A DNA stretch of 64,000 nucleotides from GCA-2733415 sp964276095 (GTDB lineage Bacteria > Bacteroidota > Bacteroidia > Flavobacteriales > Flavobacteriaceae): contig CAXYDR010000001.1 in assembly GCA_964276095.1 (NCBI GenBank), positions 1,290,960 through 1,354,959 of the forward strand. Reading direction: 5' to 3'. How positions within the stretch are numbered: position 1 is the first letter of the stretch; each line of letters opens with the position of its first letter. The position numbers and the translations under genes were made by a program. The notes under the pieces were generated by a model. The model was given only the letters and a program-made list of their open reading frames with translations. It did no database searches and was not told the origin of the DNA. Of this stretch, positions 24,332 to 34,514 are shown piece by piece.

Positions 24332-27300
24332 TTAAAAGAAATCATCTCCATCAATGCCTATATATTTTTCTTCAAGATTATCTGCTACTTGAATTACATT
24401 TTTAATTTCTCTTATTTGATTATCTAACGAAGACTTTATCTCTATAGTTTTTTGAACTAACAAATGGTCTTTACTTTCTAGTAAAACCAACGATTTTTCT
24501 GCTAGAAAATTTCTTATTTCATCCCTAAGATGTCTAGACCTCAACTCTGAATTACGGCAAATAATTGATTCTATAGAATATAAAATTGAATCAAAATCAT
24601 CTCCTTTTATTAAACTTATTTGTAATGGAGCTCTTCTACCATCCAAGTCTACTTTAGCACTTATTGTAAATCTTTCATTATCTATAATAGGAAGTTGGTT
24701 TTCAAAATGAATAAAGTTGTTTTTTACAGCTACTAGAGTACTATTTAAAATCAGTGTTAGATCTTCTTTTTTATGACCAACATTATTTATAACCTTTATA
24801 TCTGATTTATTTCTTTCTGCAATCCCCTCAAAAGCTTCAACATCGTATTTAGATGATAATAACTCTTTAATTTGAACAGGGATTTCTTTAACTATTTCAT
24901 CAATTGAAGCTTTCGTATCTCTTTCCCTAATTACAGAAATATCATAAAATGTCTCTACAAAATTATTCATTTTATTAAAGACTTTTGCTACTTGATTGAC
25001 TTCTAATGTATCTGCTAAATAAGGGTAAAAAACTTGCAAAGCATTATCGAAATTACGTTCCCCTTCTTTTTTTAATTGAAAATAACAACTTGAGTTTATT
25101 CTATCAATACGTCCGGTTCTTTGTTCCATATCAGATGGATTCCATGCAATACCATAATGATAAACATCTTTACAATATAAATGTAAATCTTCCCCTTCTT
25201 TAAGAATATCAGTAGTAATTAATACATAAGGAAACCCAGGCATTCTAAATTGTGTGGCTACTCTACTTACATCTCTTTTATGAGAACCACTAACACCTGC
25301 AATCGGATGCTGGCCATAGAGTGCTCTTTTAATTCTATCTCGATTTGAAAAATTAGTAGCAATTATTTTATCGAAATCAATTAACACTTGTTTTAATTCT
25401 GTTATTACTTCTGGAAATTCCTTTTCAAGGATTTCAATCAACTTAACCTCAAACTTATCTTTATCTAAACATTCTGCAATATATGCTGGAAGCAATCCAG
25501 ATCCGTTTCTAAAAACACCTTGAATTATTTCATTTAAAGCATTTAAGTCTTCCCAAAAATCAAACCCTTTTGAAGGTGTATTCCATTTACTTAATGCCCA
25601 AGAATTAAATTCGGGTTTCAAAGGGCCTTCAACTAAATGATTAAAAAATGTTTTCTTTTTAAAGTGTGAATCAACACTATCATAGGTGTTTAGTCTATTC
25701 TCTTTTATTTTAGCTCCAAGAAGCACTTCATTAATCACATACATTCTTTTGGCTTCTGTTCTTTCTTTATCAGTAAATTCAACTGCTGATAATTTTGAAG
25801 CGTCAAATTCAAGATTTATAAGAAGATCTTTCAAATGGTACACATTAAATTGGTACCAATCTTTTGTTGCAACACGTTTTCTGAAGTTAAAACCTTCCTG
25901 GTATCGCTTAGAACTAAAATATGATGAAAAGAAATATCCAAACGAATCTTCAACCTCCTCTAATTCCAGATCATCTTCATCAGAATTTGTAGATTTTAAT
26001 TTTATGTGTGAATCTAATAAAACCTTAGACAATTGTCTTAACTCAGATTTAATTACTCTTAATTTTATATGCTTTTTAACCTGTTCTCTAAAAGAAAAAA
26101 GTTCGCTTGAATCTTCTTCAGAATTATAGATTGCTATTATATAATCATTAATTAGTTGTGACACATTAATGCCCTCATTTATAATTAGAACATCATAATC
26201 ACTTTTATAATACTCATAAATTTTTGCACTTAAATGACTTAAAACATTTTCAATTTCTGAAATTTGATGCCGTTCTTCAAAAGCTATTTTTAATTGCTTT
26301 AAGCGAGCTGTATTATTTAAGAACTTTTCAATTTTAGCATAATGCCAATTTTCAACTTCAATGGTTAGTTTTCTTTCTAACTCTACAACAGAAGCTATTC
26401 TTCTAACAAAGACTAAAGACTTATCCCCTTTTTTAATACCTTCAAACAAAACTCTAATTAAATTATCTTGCTTAGGGTGTGGTAAATGAGAAGAAAACTC
26501 TTCAAAATAAGAATCTGAAATGTCCTTTATAATATTATGATCTTCTGCCTTTTTACTATTGTCAGTAGCGTCTTCAAATTCTTTTTCTTCAGTATTTTGA
26601 GTTTTAAAAGTTTCAAAACCAGCTAGCATACCAATCTCAAAACTTTTATTATTCGACTCGTTAAAATGTTTTAGTGTTTTTAATTGAAGTAATCCAATAA
26701 TAATAGACTCTAAATCATCCTCAATATACTGAGGTTTGGCATCTTCCGTTTTTTCTACATTACCTCTTCTATGCTCATGTCGGTACATGTTTCTACTTAC
26801 ATCACCATCCTGGTCTAATTTAATTTTCATTAAACCCCTAATCATGAAGGTGTTTAGTTTTTCCTTAACCTCATCACTATTATTTTCAGATTTTTTAAAC
26901 TGATGATTAGGTAAAAAACAATCTAGTTGTTGTTTTAACTCATGCAAACCATTATCAATTGGTGTTGCTGACAGAAAAATAACCTTTTTCGCTTTTTGTG
27001 TGATTCTGGATTTTAATCCTGGAAATTGATTAAAAATAACCTCATCCTCTTCTTGAATCACTCCCATTAATCTTGAAACAACTTGATTTCTATATGATAC
27101 TCCATTACCAATACCATGTTTAAAATGATGAGCTTCATCTACAATTAATAAATCGACTTTAGGAAAAGAAATATTTAATAAAAAGGCAAATAAGCGCTTT
27201 AAGTATATTTCCTGATGGGCTAATTTAAATTTTTCTACACCATCTTTAAAAATTGTTTTTAAATCATCTGGTAATACATACTCTAATTTTGATTTCCAAT

Positions 27301-27781
27301 CAAAATTATCGCTAGTTGATATACTAAATGATGAATTTCTAAATACTTCATATGAAGGGCCGCTATTATCAAAACTATCTAATTGATGATGGACACTTTT
27401 ATCATTACAAATACCTACAGATGAACCTAACACAGACTTAACTATATTACATTCTAACAAATAATTATGATTAACGAAATTATTAATTTCTTTAACCCAT
27501 TTATATTGCAAGTTACGTTTAGGAACCAAAACAACATCTTTATAAATCGCCTGCCTTTTTGAAGAAGCGAAGTGTCTTAATAAAGAAGCAATCCCTAAAG
27601 CTACATATGTTTTCCCTAATCCTACTTCGTCAGCTATATATAACATTTCTGATTCCTCTTGAATCAGGTAATTAAACCCTTTTAAAATAACCTGAAATTG
27701 TCTTTCTGCTATTTGATCATCTATAGAATTATAAGGATTCAAATTGATGATTTTTCTTGCTTCAGCTTCACTTAATATCAT
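24332..27781 (-). CDS. SNF2/HepA-type superfamily 2 helicase
   Basis: 1149 residues. Motif I is ADEVGLGKTYVA (50-61), motif II DEAH (215-218), motif III FLSATP. A long lysine/glutamate-rich middle separates it from the second RecA lobe, where motif V/VI is TTDILKEGEDLHLY...MEQRTGRIDR. This resembles SNF2-like proteins of DISARM and related defence loci, which translocate on duplex DNA. Its start overlaps the PLD gene by 14 bp, so the helicase and PLD nuclease are translationally coupled and likely act together. Confidence 0.9.
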   Translation of the reverse strand: MILSEAEARKIINLNPYNSIDDQIAERQFQVILKGFNYLIQEESEMLYIADEVGLGKTYVALGIASLLRHFASSKRQAIYKDVVLVPKRNLQYKWVKEINNFVNHNYLLECNIVKSVLGSSVGICNDKSVHHQLDSFDNSGPSYEVFRNSSFSISTSDNFDWKSKLEYVLPDDLKTIFKDGVEKFKLAHQEIYLKRLFAFLLNISFPKVDLLIVDEAHHFKHGIGNGVSYRNQVVSRLMGVIQEEDEVIFNQFPGLKSRITQKAKKVIFLSATPIDNGLHELKQQLDCFLPNHQFKKSENNSDEVKEKLNTFMIRGLMKIKLDQDGDVSRNMYRHEHRRGNVEKTEDAKPQYIEDDLESIIIGLLQLKTLKHFNESNNKSFEIGMLAGFETFKTQNTEEKEFEDATDNSKKAEDHNIIKDISDSYFEEFSSHLPHPKQDNLIRVLFEGIKKGDKSLVFVRRIASVVELERKLTIEVENWHYAKIEKFLNNTARLKQLKIAFEERHQISEIENVLSHLSAKIYEYYKSDYDVLIINEGINVSQLINDYIIAIYNSEEDSSELFSFREQVKKHIKLRVIKSELRQLSKVLLDSHIKLKSTNSDEDDLELEEVEDSFGYFFSSYFSSKRYQEGFNFRKRVATKDWYQFNVYHLKDLLINLEFDASKLSAVEFTDKERTEAKRMYVINEVLLGAKIKENRLNTYDSVDSHFKKKTFFNHLVEGPLKPEFNSWALSKWNTPSKGFDFWEDLNALNEIIQGVFRNGSGLLPAYIAECLDKDKFEVKLIEILEKEFPEVITELKQVLIDFDKIIATNFSNRDRIKRALYGQHPIAGVSGSHKRDVSRVATQFRMPGFPYVLITTDILKEGEDLHLYCKDVYHYGIAWNPSDMEQRTGRIDRINSSCYFQLKKEGERNFDNALQVFYPYLADTLEVNQVAKVFNKMNNFVETFYDISVIRERDTKASIDEIVKEIPVQIKELLSSKYDVEAFEGIAERNKSDIKVINNVGHKKEDLTLILNSTLVAVKNNFIHFENQLPIIDNERFTISAKVDLDGRRAPLQISLIKGDDFDSILYSIESIICRNSELRSRHLRDEIRNFLAEKSLVLLESKDHLLVQKTIEIKSSLDNQIREIKNVIQVADNLEEKYIGIDGDDFF

Positions 27782-29768
27782 TCTGCAACATTTTTAGAGT
27801 CCATTTTAAGTGTTTTTCTGTTAGCTTTCCATTCACTAACTTTTTTGATAATTCATTAATTTCTTTCTTTAATGTTTTTCTTATTTCTTCAATTTTTGAA
27901 AAATCACTAGATTGTTTAAAGTCTTGCTCTTTCAACTCTTTATAAAAAAATATGTCAATACAATTTAAGAGCAACCAATAAAACCCTTTATTCAATTTAT
28001 CATCATCAACCATTTTAACAATTAAGTTTCTATAGCCCCTAATGGTATCTACATTATTAGTAAGTAGATAGTAATCTCTCATTTTAATGTTTGCATTCTT
28101 TTCAGAAATAGTATTACCTACTGTAAACATTCGCTTTTGCAATTTTAATAAACCGCTTAAATGTGTTGCCATTATATTAAGAGTACTACCTGTTTTATAT
28201 AATTCTTCTTCTTTTATATCTCCTGCTTCATCAGTTACTCTCTCTATAAATTGATCTATTATTCTTAATGTATTAGCTTTATCATTTGATGCATCAAGGT
28301 CTAACCATAATTGAAGTAATTCGGCATCATTAAGATTAAGGTGTTCGGGTAATGGTTTGGCTTCAATATTTTTATGTATTGGGTAATAATAAAAATAATA
28401 CTGCTGTTTTGAAGGTTTTACTTTTAAAATAGGGTTGTTAGATAACAAACGAATATGCTCATCACTTAACTTAATCGTTTTTGATCTATTTATTTGTACT
28501 GAAGATAAATTTTCAAATTCAATTTCACCTTTTTGGCTAGGCTCATCATGATTAATAATTTCTAATGTATTACTACTCCAATCTAACACAAAGCTTAATT
28601 TAAAAGCATCTTCTCTATTGTCAGGCATCTTCTCCTCTTCACTATGTCCTGCGAATGTTAAATCATCCAAGGAGCACGATTGTAATAAGCTTTTAAATTT
28701 TTCTTTAGGATTAGTATAAAGCATTGCAGATTCATGATTTCCACCTGCTTTAACACCTTTCCAAGCCATATTGGTAAAGTTCACAGAACCAACAACAGTG
28801 AATACACTTTCTCTACCAACAAACTGATATATTTTTGAGTGATTAAAACGATAGCCTTTCGTGTCATTAATTGCTATTATAGATTTCCATTGAAATCCTT
28901 GAGACTCCACTTCTTCAAATAATGATTGATCCAATGCAACTAAATCTGTGTTTTCGAATGGAATAGACAAACTAACATCATCACATTCCGTAACTTCTTT
29001 TAACTCATTAAACAATGATATTCCTTTAGAAAAGTAAGGAGATACAACTTCTACCTTTTCAAATGGTTCATCTTCATTTAGCTCAATTTTGATGTATTTA
29101 ATAAAGCTTTTAAAATCTTGCAAATATGTATCAGATCTAGTATTTGTATCAAAATACATTATTTCATTTTCAAGCGTATAACCTTGCGCTCTAAAGAACC
29201 TATCTATAATATTATCTGCTTTACTATTAGAATCTTGATCTTGAAAACCTTCCTTAAAATAAATAGAACGAATCTCTCTATTAAAGTGTTTTAATTGATC
29301 TTTAAATCCTCTAGGGAAATTATGATTAGGTTTAAGTTTAAAAAAATTAACGCCTTCTAAATTACTACACCAACCTGCTTCTGTTAAATTATTAGAACCT
29401 GTAATTATCAAAAGTTCATTATCATCTAATAGTATAAAACTATGTTTTGGGTGGTAACATGGCTTAAAACCATTTTTTTGCTTTGGAACATCAATTGGTC
29501 GTACTAGATAATTTAAATGAATCCCTTTTTGTGCTTTAGCATGAAAATCGCAATACACTGTAATTGGTGGTAAATCAAGCTGGAACTTTTTCCAAAGGAT
29601 GGTATTTTGAATTTTGTTATCTCCAAACGGAATATCTGGTAAAAATAATGGCAGTAAGTAGTTTTCAAAAAACTCAGAATCAAAATTAAATGTATGAAAA
29701 ACAGCAGCAACTACTTGTCTTCCGTTTAACTCTTCTTTTAAATGTTCGGCTAGTACGTATTTAGTCAT
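27768..29768 (-). CDS. Phospholipase D-fold nuclease
   Basis: 666 residues with two PLD half-motifs: CYHPKHSFILLDD...TGSNNLTEAGW (about 105-133) and RFNHSKIYQF...VVGSVNFTN (about 308-332), the HxK...GS(N/V)N signatures of the PLD phosphodiesterase fold. PLD proteins next to SF2 helicases in defence loci are DNA/RNA nucleases rather than lipases. The C-terminal 300 residues are unassigned. It overlaps the upstream 387-aa gene by 8 bp and the helicase by 14 bp. Confidence 0.87.
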   Translation of the reverse strand: MTKYVLAEHLKEELNGRQVVAAVFHTFNFDSEFFENYLLPLFLPDIPFGDNKIQNTILWKKFQLDLPPITVYCDFHAKAQKGIHLNYLVRPIDVPKQKNGFKPCYHPKHSFILLDDNELLIITGSNNLTEAGWCSNLEGVNFFKLKPNHNFPRGFKDQLKHFNREIRSIYFKEGFQDQDSNSKADNIIDRFFRAQGYTLENEIMYFDTNTRSDTYLQDFKSFIKYIKIELNEDEPFEKVEVVSPYFSKGISLFNELKEVTECDDVSLSIPFENTDLVALDQSLFEEVESQGFQWKSIIAINDTKGYRFNHSKIYQFVGRESVFTVVGSVNFTNMAWKGVKAGGNHESAMLYTNPKEKFKSLLQSCSLDDLTFAGHSEEEKMPDNREDAFKLSFVLDWSSNTLEIINHDEPSQKGEIEFENLSSVQINRSKTIKLSDEHIRLLSNNPILKVKPSKQQYYFYYYPIHKNIEAKPLPEHLNLNDAELLQLWLDLDASNDKANTLRIIDQFIERVTDEAGDIKEEELYKTGSTLNIMATHLSGLLKLQKRMFTVGNTISEKNANIKMRDYYLLTNNVDTIRGYRNLIVKMVDDDKLNKGFYWLLLNCIDIFFYKELKEQDFKQSSDFSKIEEIRKTLKKEINELSKKLVNGKLTEKHLKWTLKMLQNDIK

Positions 29769-30924
29769 TGCTTAACATAATTTGTTTATAAAGTGAAATA
29801 TAGGTTGGTAAGAAATAATTGTTTTCAAAATGTAACTCCTTATCAAACTCTGTAATTTTTCTTGCTCCATCTGAATAACAAATAACTACATTACCGTTTT
29901 CTTCTTTAATCCACGGTACATTTTTTCTATTTTCACTTATTGCTTTATTGCGGTTTATTACGGCTAAAGCCATATCGTAATTCTCATTATTCAAACAGGT
30001 ATTAAAACTATCTAACACTTCATTATTAAAATTATAATTCAAGCTTTCAGGAAAAGACTCGAATATGGACGCTTCTTCTATTGTGGTAGCAATCCAAGAG
30101 GGTTCTGATTGTAAGGTTCTAAACAAGTAGGAATAGGGTGCTAGGATTTGTTCAGCGTTTCTAATTTTAAGTAATTTACTGTCCAATTCTTCTGATCCTG
30201 AATTGGCTTTTAAAGTATCTATAAAACTGTATAAATTAAAGGATTCTACCTCTAATAGTTCTGGTTTATTTTCAAATAAATTGAATATATCATTTTGAAC
30301 ATGGGAATCATTAGTTTTTAAAATTAAGCGTTTGTAAAATTCTTTTTCCTCCTTTACTGTACTTTTTAAACAATCTGAAAAAACTTGTAATTCCTGTTTT
30401 GTAAATGTTGTAATTGGTTCTAATAGTAGGCGACTTACATATTGCTCTAATGTATTATAATCTACTTTAGCTCTTAATGATTTCTCCATTACTTCAGCAA
30501 AATCATCTTGTTCTTTTATACGCATTTCTGTATATGGCCTATTGTATTTACCGTAGATCCCATAACTCTTTTGGTTACTTAAAAGCGTGTGTTCACTTTT
30601 ATTACTAAAACTAAAGGTGTTGTTGTTTAAGTTTTTTCTAACAAAGTCAATACCGTTAAAACGGTCATCTTTTAAATATTCGCCTCTTGCAAAACCAAAA
30701 GCTTGTTCGAATTTAATAAAGAAGTTTAAAAAATATTTCGGATCCTTATCTCCATAGAAATACCAGGCATAGGATAAAATTTGAAAGTCTTTTAAGTTAT
30801 TTGATACTGTAGATAAATACTTTACTACATTTCTTCCTAAAGATTGCCATATAGGCTGAAAACCTAATGGATCTCTAGAACCTTTAATTCTATAATTAGG
30901 ATCTTGTTCAGTTAAAAAAAACAT
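29761..30924 (-). CDS. Unknown defence-operon protein, 387 aa
   Basis: I do not recognise the domain. The N-terminus has a striking conserved-looking stretch RIKGSRDPLGFQPIWQSLGR, followed by VVKYLSTVSNNLKDF. The rest is helical with no nuclease or ATPase motif. It is locked between a UDG-like gene (3 bp upstream) and the PLD gene (8-bp overlap), so it is almost certainly a structural or sensing component of the same system. Confidence 0.75.
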   Translation of the reverse strand: MFFLTEQDPNYRIKGSRDPLGFQPIWQSLGRNVVKYLSTVSNNLKDFQILSYAWYFYGDKDPKYFLNFFIKFEQAFGFARGEYLKDDRFNGIDFVRKNLNNNTFSFSNKSEHTLLSNQKSYGIYGKYNRPYTEMRIKEQDDFAEVMEKSLRAKVDYNTLEQYVSRLLLEPITTFTKQELQVFSDCLKSTVKEEKEFYKRLILKTNDSHVQNDIFNLFENKPELLEVESFNLYSFIDTLKANSGSEELDSKLLKIRNAEQILAPYSYLFRTLQSEPSWIATTIEEASIFESFPESLNYNFNNEVLDSFNTCLNNENYDMALAVINRNKAISENRKNVPWIKEENGNVVICYSDGARKITEFDKELHFENNYFLPTYISLYKQIMLSND

Positions 30925-30927
30925 ATT

Positions 30928-31632
30928 TTATACTTTAGGTTTCATTATTCGTTGGAACTTTTCTTTGCCAGTTACAGCCATTCCATTTAGACCGTATTTT
31001 TTTGATTTTCTATTCCACCAAGAACTTGCCGAGGGATGTGGAACTGACCCTATAAATGGTAATTTTTCTCTTTGAGATTTTGTAGTGTTTTTTATAAAAT
31101 CATGATATGCTTTACTACTTACAAAAATGATTTTATTAGGCTGTAAAACTTCTATTAATACCAATAAGTTTTCTAAAGCAATTTTACTATCAATCTCATG
31201 TATGTTTATCGTATCTCCTTCAACCTCTGAAGGTCTTTGGAAGTAATTAAGGTACACACACTCTTCAAATAATTTAACTTCCTTGTTTATGGTTTGGTAT
31301 GCCTTTTCAAGATTATTAAAAATACCATGCCCCTTTGCTAATTTATTGGCCTTTTGGTAATAATCAATAACTTTCCTGGTATTAAACCAACTCCTATCAA
31401 CCTCCCTATGATTATCTAGTGCTGAGTATATTGAACTTGGATTTGTATACCAGTCCTCAACAGAAAATTTATTGTTATGTACTGAGTGAACATAATGACT
31501 TTCTGCTATAATAATGGTTTTCGCCTTTGATTCTTGATACTTTAGGCCTATATGTGGCAAATATGCTGAATGTAATTTTAAGTGTTGTAATTTTGACTGT
31601 AATTGATTATCATAGGTTTTTATACAATTCAT
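30928..31632 (-). CDS. Uracil-DNA-glycosylase-fold-like protein
   Basis: 234 residues. The order of motifs suggests the UDG superfamily: TIIIAESHYVHS in the place of the water-activating loop, VYLNYFQRPS, PNKIIFVSSKAYHDF, and a C-terminal VPHPSASSWWNRKSKKYG resembling the HPS DNA-intercalation loop. Catalytic identity is not clear, so this could be a glycosylase, a base sensor or a diverged fold. It heads the operon continuing with the unknown, PLD and helicase genes. Confidence 0.6.
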   Translation of the reverse strand: MNCIKTYDNQLQSKLQHLKLHSAYLPHIGLKYQESKAKTIIIAESHYVHSVHNNKFSVEDWYTNPSSIYSALDNHREVDRSWFNTRKVIDYYQKANKLAKGHGIFNNLEKAYQTINKEVKLFEECVYLNYFQRPSEVEGDTINIHEIDSKIALENLLVLIEVLQPNKIIFVSSKAYHDFIKNTTKSQREKLPFIGSVPHPSASSWWNRKSKKYGLNGMAVTGKEKFQRIMKPKV

Positions 31633-31653
31633 ATTAATACTTCTTATTTAAAT

Positions 31654-32469
31654 TTAAAAATACATTCCACTATCAATCATTACATTTGACAAAACGATTT
31701 CCCAATTGTTTACACCAAGAATTGGTTCTTTGTCTTTATAATGTTTTTTAATAACCCTCACTAGTTCTTCTTCTTGAACCAAGCTTGAAAAGCTAGAAAT
31801 CAATCCTGCCAATTCTGTTATAATTTTATCAGAATTTTCTCTAAATCTTTGAGTTAGTCCTAATTTTTCATAGTGGCTATCAATTATTTCAAATAAATTC
31901 TCGTCAATATTGTTTCTGTTATCTACAACAAACTTAAAGTCTAGTTTAGATTTAACCTCAACAAAAAGGTATTGTATATTTGGGATAACATCAGCATATA
32001 GATTTAAGAACAACATCTTATCATTATCCTTCCAATTATCTTTTTTCTTTGAATTACAAGTACTACAACATGGAACCAAATTTATTGGGTTCACAGAAAA
32101 TTCTGGAAACTCATCTTTAGGAATAAAATGATCCAATGAAGCTACTTCCCCTATTGTGCAATTTGGACAAAGGTTGTCTCTTTCATTACGCTCATTAGTA
32201 GTTAACACTACTCTTAATTCTTTAAGCGGTTTACGCTGGGAAGAATATAATTTTAATAAACTAGATTTATCTTCACCATCAAAACCATATGGATCTATTG
32301 AATGTAAATCTTTATTATCAAACTTATCTTTATAAACGACATATTGCCCATTAATAAGTGACTCATTTTCAACTAGATTTTGCTTTGTTTCACTATCATT
32401 TAGACTATCAATAACAATACTTTTATGAAAACTCATTGAATCTCCAGCATATGGCTTTATATTCTTCAT
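31654..32469 (-). CDS. HNH endonuclease, PtuB-like
   Basis: 271 residues. HNH core: C101-PNC104, SLDHFIP (H114), NPINLVPCC-STC-NSKKKDNW (C134/C135/C138, N139), a zinc-supported HNH nuclease. The start overlaps the stop of the upstream ATPase gene by 4 bp. ATPase followed by HNH is the layout of Septu (PtuA-PtuB), in which the ATPase forms a scaffold and restrains the nuclease until phage infection. Confidence 0.82.
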   Translation of the reverse strand: MKNIKPYAGDSMSFHKSIVIDSLNDSETKQNLVENESLINGQYVVYKDKFDNKDLHSIDPYGFDGEDKSSLLKLYSSQRKPLKELRVVLTTNERNERDNLCPNCTIGEVASLDHFIPKDEFPEFSVNPINLVPCCSTCNSKKKDNWKDNDKMLFLNLYADVIPNIQYLFVEVKSKLDFKFVVDNRNNIDENLFEIIDSHYEKLGLTQRFRENSDKIITELAGLISSFSSLVQEEELVRVIKKHYKDKEPILGVNNWEIVLSNVMIDSGMYF

Positions 32470-34385
32470 GAGAGCTTACTTTTTAAGTATAGTTTGGCAT
32501 TTAAGCTCAACGGAATTTTATTCTTTTCAAGAATGCTAATTATAAACTCATAGTCATAATAAGTATCTATCATCTTGTCTAGGATAACTTTATAATGTTT
32601 TTCTACATTTTTATTTCCAAACACATCTTCTGTCAAAACCGTCAAATTTTCACCAAAGCATTCATTATTTATTTTACGTAATATAGGATAATCACCATCC
32701 TTTTCCATTACATAAACATTCTTTCCAAATACATTTTGAATGATTATTGGAGAGTGCGTAGTAATTAAACAATAGGAATCAAACTCTTCAACTAATTCAT
32801 AGATAGAACTAATTAGTTGAGCTATTGCATTTGGATGTAAATGAGTCTCTGGCTCATCAAACAGTATCAATGAGTCATATCTGATATTAGCAATTATTTT
32901 AGTAATAATTTCTAACATAATACTTTGACCTGAACTTAGTTTATCAATAATGGAGATAAACTTATTCTCATTTAATTCATATGAATTATCTTTATAAAAC
33001 TCACATTCTCTTTCTAAAAAAACATCTTTTAATAGATCTTTATCAATAAAATTCAATAAAATATTTCTCCATCTATCTACCCTATAATGATACTTTATTT
33101 TTTTCTTATAAGCATTAATTAACTCTGTATTTTTTTCTTCGCGAGTAGATAATTTTTTATCAGAGTTTAATAGACCACAATGAACATAATTAAAATCAGT
33201 ACTGGGGTTAGGCGCATTAAAATTATCAAATATGCTATATGAAACTGCAATTACCTTGCTAAATAATGGTTTGTGAGGTGAAAAAGCTTCTGATATTTTA
33301 TTAGATAAATCAACTGGTAAATTAGTAATCAGTTGTGTTTTCCCAGTACCATTTTTACCTATGATTGTATATATTCTATCTGAAAATTCTAAAGAATCAT
33401 TATAGTTTAATTCAATATTTATTGCTGTTTTAGCGTAATTAGGCGTAAAATTATATGTGAATTTATATTTATTCAATACACTTCTCCCTTCTAATATATA
33501 CCTAAGATTTCTAGATAGTTTTTCAACATCATCATCACGTAAAAGAGATTTTATAAAAATTGGGTTTGATGAAAACAGATCATTTATTTCGGTAAAATAT
33601 GCAGCATCTCTTAATGCTAGTAAAATACTCCTGAACTTTTGCTTAAATACTTTTTTTATAATTTTATAATACTCCTCACTTTGACCAATAGAACAAAAAG
33701 ATGTAGGCAATGTTGTAAACCCTTTAAATATTACATTTTCAGTAATAACATTTTCGCCATCCGTAATTTTAACTTTTCCAATGTTATTGTAGTTAAGTTT
33801 AGATTCAAAATAAGTCAAGTAAAAAGTAGTTTCATTATCATAATCATCCCAACCATTACTTTTCAAATGGAAATAAGGATAAGTACTTGTGTGCTTATCC
33901 ACATAAAAAGGTATATTGTTTTCAACTATGTCAATTGCTTTAACATTAGTATTAAACCTAATACTATAAACAGGTAAATCGTTTAGATAGTTTGTTATTG
34001 CTAGCGTATAATCTTGACTACTTAATTCAGTATTTATTAGAGCAACATATTTCTCAATATCTTGAATGTCATATCTGAATTCAGGGTGAACAACAGTTTC
34101 TAAAAACTTAGTAAAATCTTCGTCATTTTCTAATAGTTGAAATCTATCAATAAATGTATATTCAATGCTCCAATCATCATTATTAACCAAATGTTGAACT
34201 GCATCATCATAAGCATTTGTATATCTATCATCTAATGAAGGTAATGCTTTTAAATCCCATATATTATTCAAAAAATGTATTATACCCGAATTATTCCAAT
34301 CATCGGTTTTAACATCAAAAACACCAGGGATAGCACTTATTTTTTTAAACAGTTTAGACTTAAAAAGTTTTGTGTATTTTATCAT
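32466..34385 (-). CDS. ABC/SMC-like ATPase with large N-terminal domain, PtuA-like
   Basis: 639 residues. Walker A IIGKNGTGKT lies unusually late (341-350), after about 340 residues of unassigned sequence. The signature LSSGQSIMLEIITK, Walker B LILFDEPETHLHP and the H-loop ITTHSP follow. This is the OLD/RecF-like ATPase type found in Septu and other defence pairs. The N-terminal domain is not a standard part of PtuA and may be a sensor. It is coupled to the HNH gene by a 4-bp overlap. Confidence 0.82.
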   Translation of the reverse strand: MIKYTKLFKSKLFKKISAIPGVFDVKTDDWNNSGIIHFLNNIWDLKALPSLDDRYTNAYDDAVQHLVNNDDWSIEYTFIDRFQLLENDEDFTKFLETVVHPEFRYDIQDIEKYVALINTELSSQDYTLAITNYLNDLPVYSIRFNTNVKAIDIVENNIPFYVDKHTSTYPYFHLKSNGWDDYDNETTFYLTYFESKLNYNNIGKVKITDGENVITENVIFKGFTTLPTSFCSIGQSEEYYKIIKKVFKQKFRSILLALRDAAYFTEINDLFSSNPIFIKSLLRDDDVEKLSRNLRYILEGRSVLNKYKFTYNFTPNYAKTAINIELNYNDSLEFSDRIYTIIGKNGTGKTQLITNLPVDLSNKISEAFSPHKPLFSKVIAVSYSIFDNFNAPNPSTDFNYVHCGLLNSDKKLSTREEKNTELINAYKKKIKYHYRVDRWRNILLNFIDKDLLKDVFLERECEFYKDNSYELNENKFISIIDKLSSGQSIMLEIITKIIANIRYDSLILFDEPETHLHPNAIAQLISSIYELVEEFDSYCLITTHSPIIIQNVFGKNVYVMEKDGDYPILRKINNECFGENLTVLTEDVFGNKNVEKHYKVILDKMIDTYYDYEFIISILEKNKIPLSLNAKLYLKSKLS

Positions 34386-34397
34386 TTATAAAATAAA

Positions 34398-34511
34398 TTA
34401 GGGCATTAATAAAAGTATGATTAACCCCATTATACACCTACTAGAATAATATTTAAATTCTTCAATGGCTATTGATTTCAAATCGTTTATTACCTTTTCT
34501 TTTCTATCCAT
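34398..34511 (-). CDS. Possible 37-aa small protein
   Basis: ATG at 34511 lies 3 bp beyond the stop of the GIY-YIG/DUF4357 gene and opens 37 codons ending 12 bp before the ATPase start. It has a charged N-terminus (MDRKEKVINDLKS) and a hydrophobic tail (IMGLIILLLMP) that could insert in a membrane. The tight packing favours a real gene, but length and composition alone do not prove it. Confidence 0.35.
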   Translation of the reverse strand: MDRKEKVINDLKSIAIEEFKYYSSRCIMGLIILLLMP

Positions 34512-34514
34512 AAA

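Noticed and set aside
25686..26129. Plus-strand 147-codon reading frame inside the helicase gene
   Set aside because: Shadow of the minus-strand helicase; its composition (Ser/Leu/Phe-rich) is typical of antisense frames in AT-rich genes.
24332..29768. Helicase plus PLD pair as classic DISARM
   Set aside because: The DUF1998 protein, the second helicase and the methyltransferase expected of DISARM are not seen.
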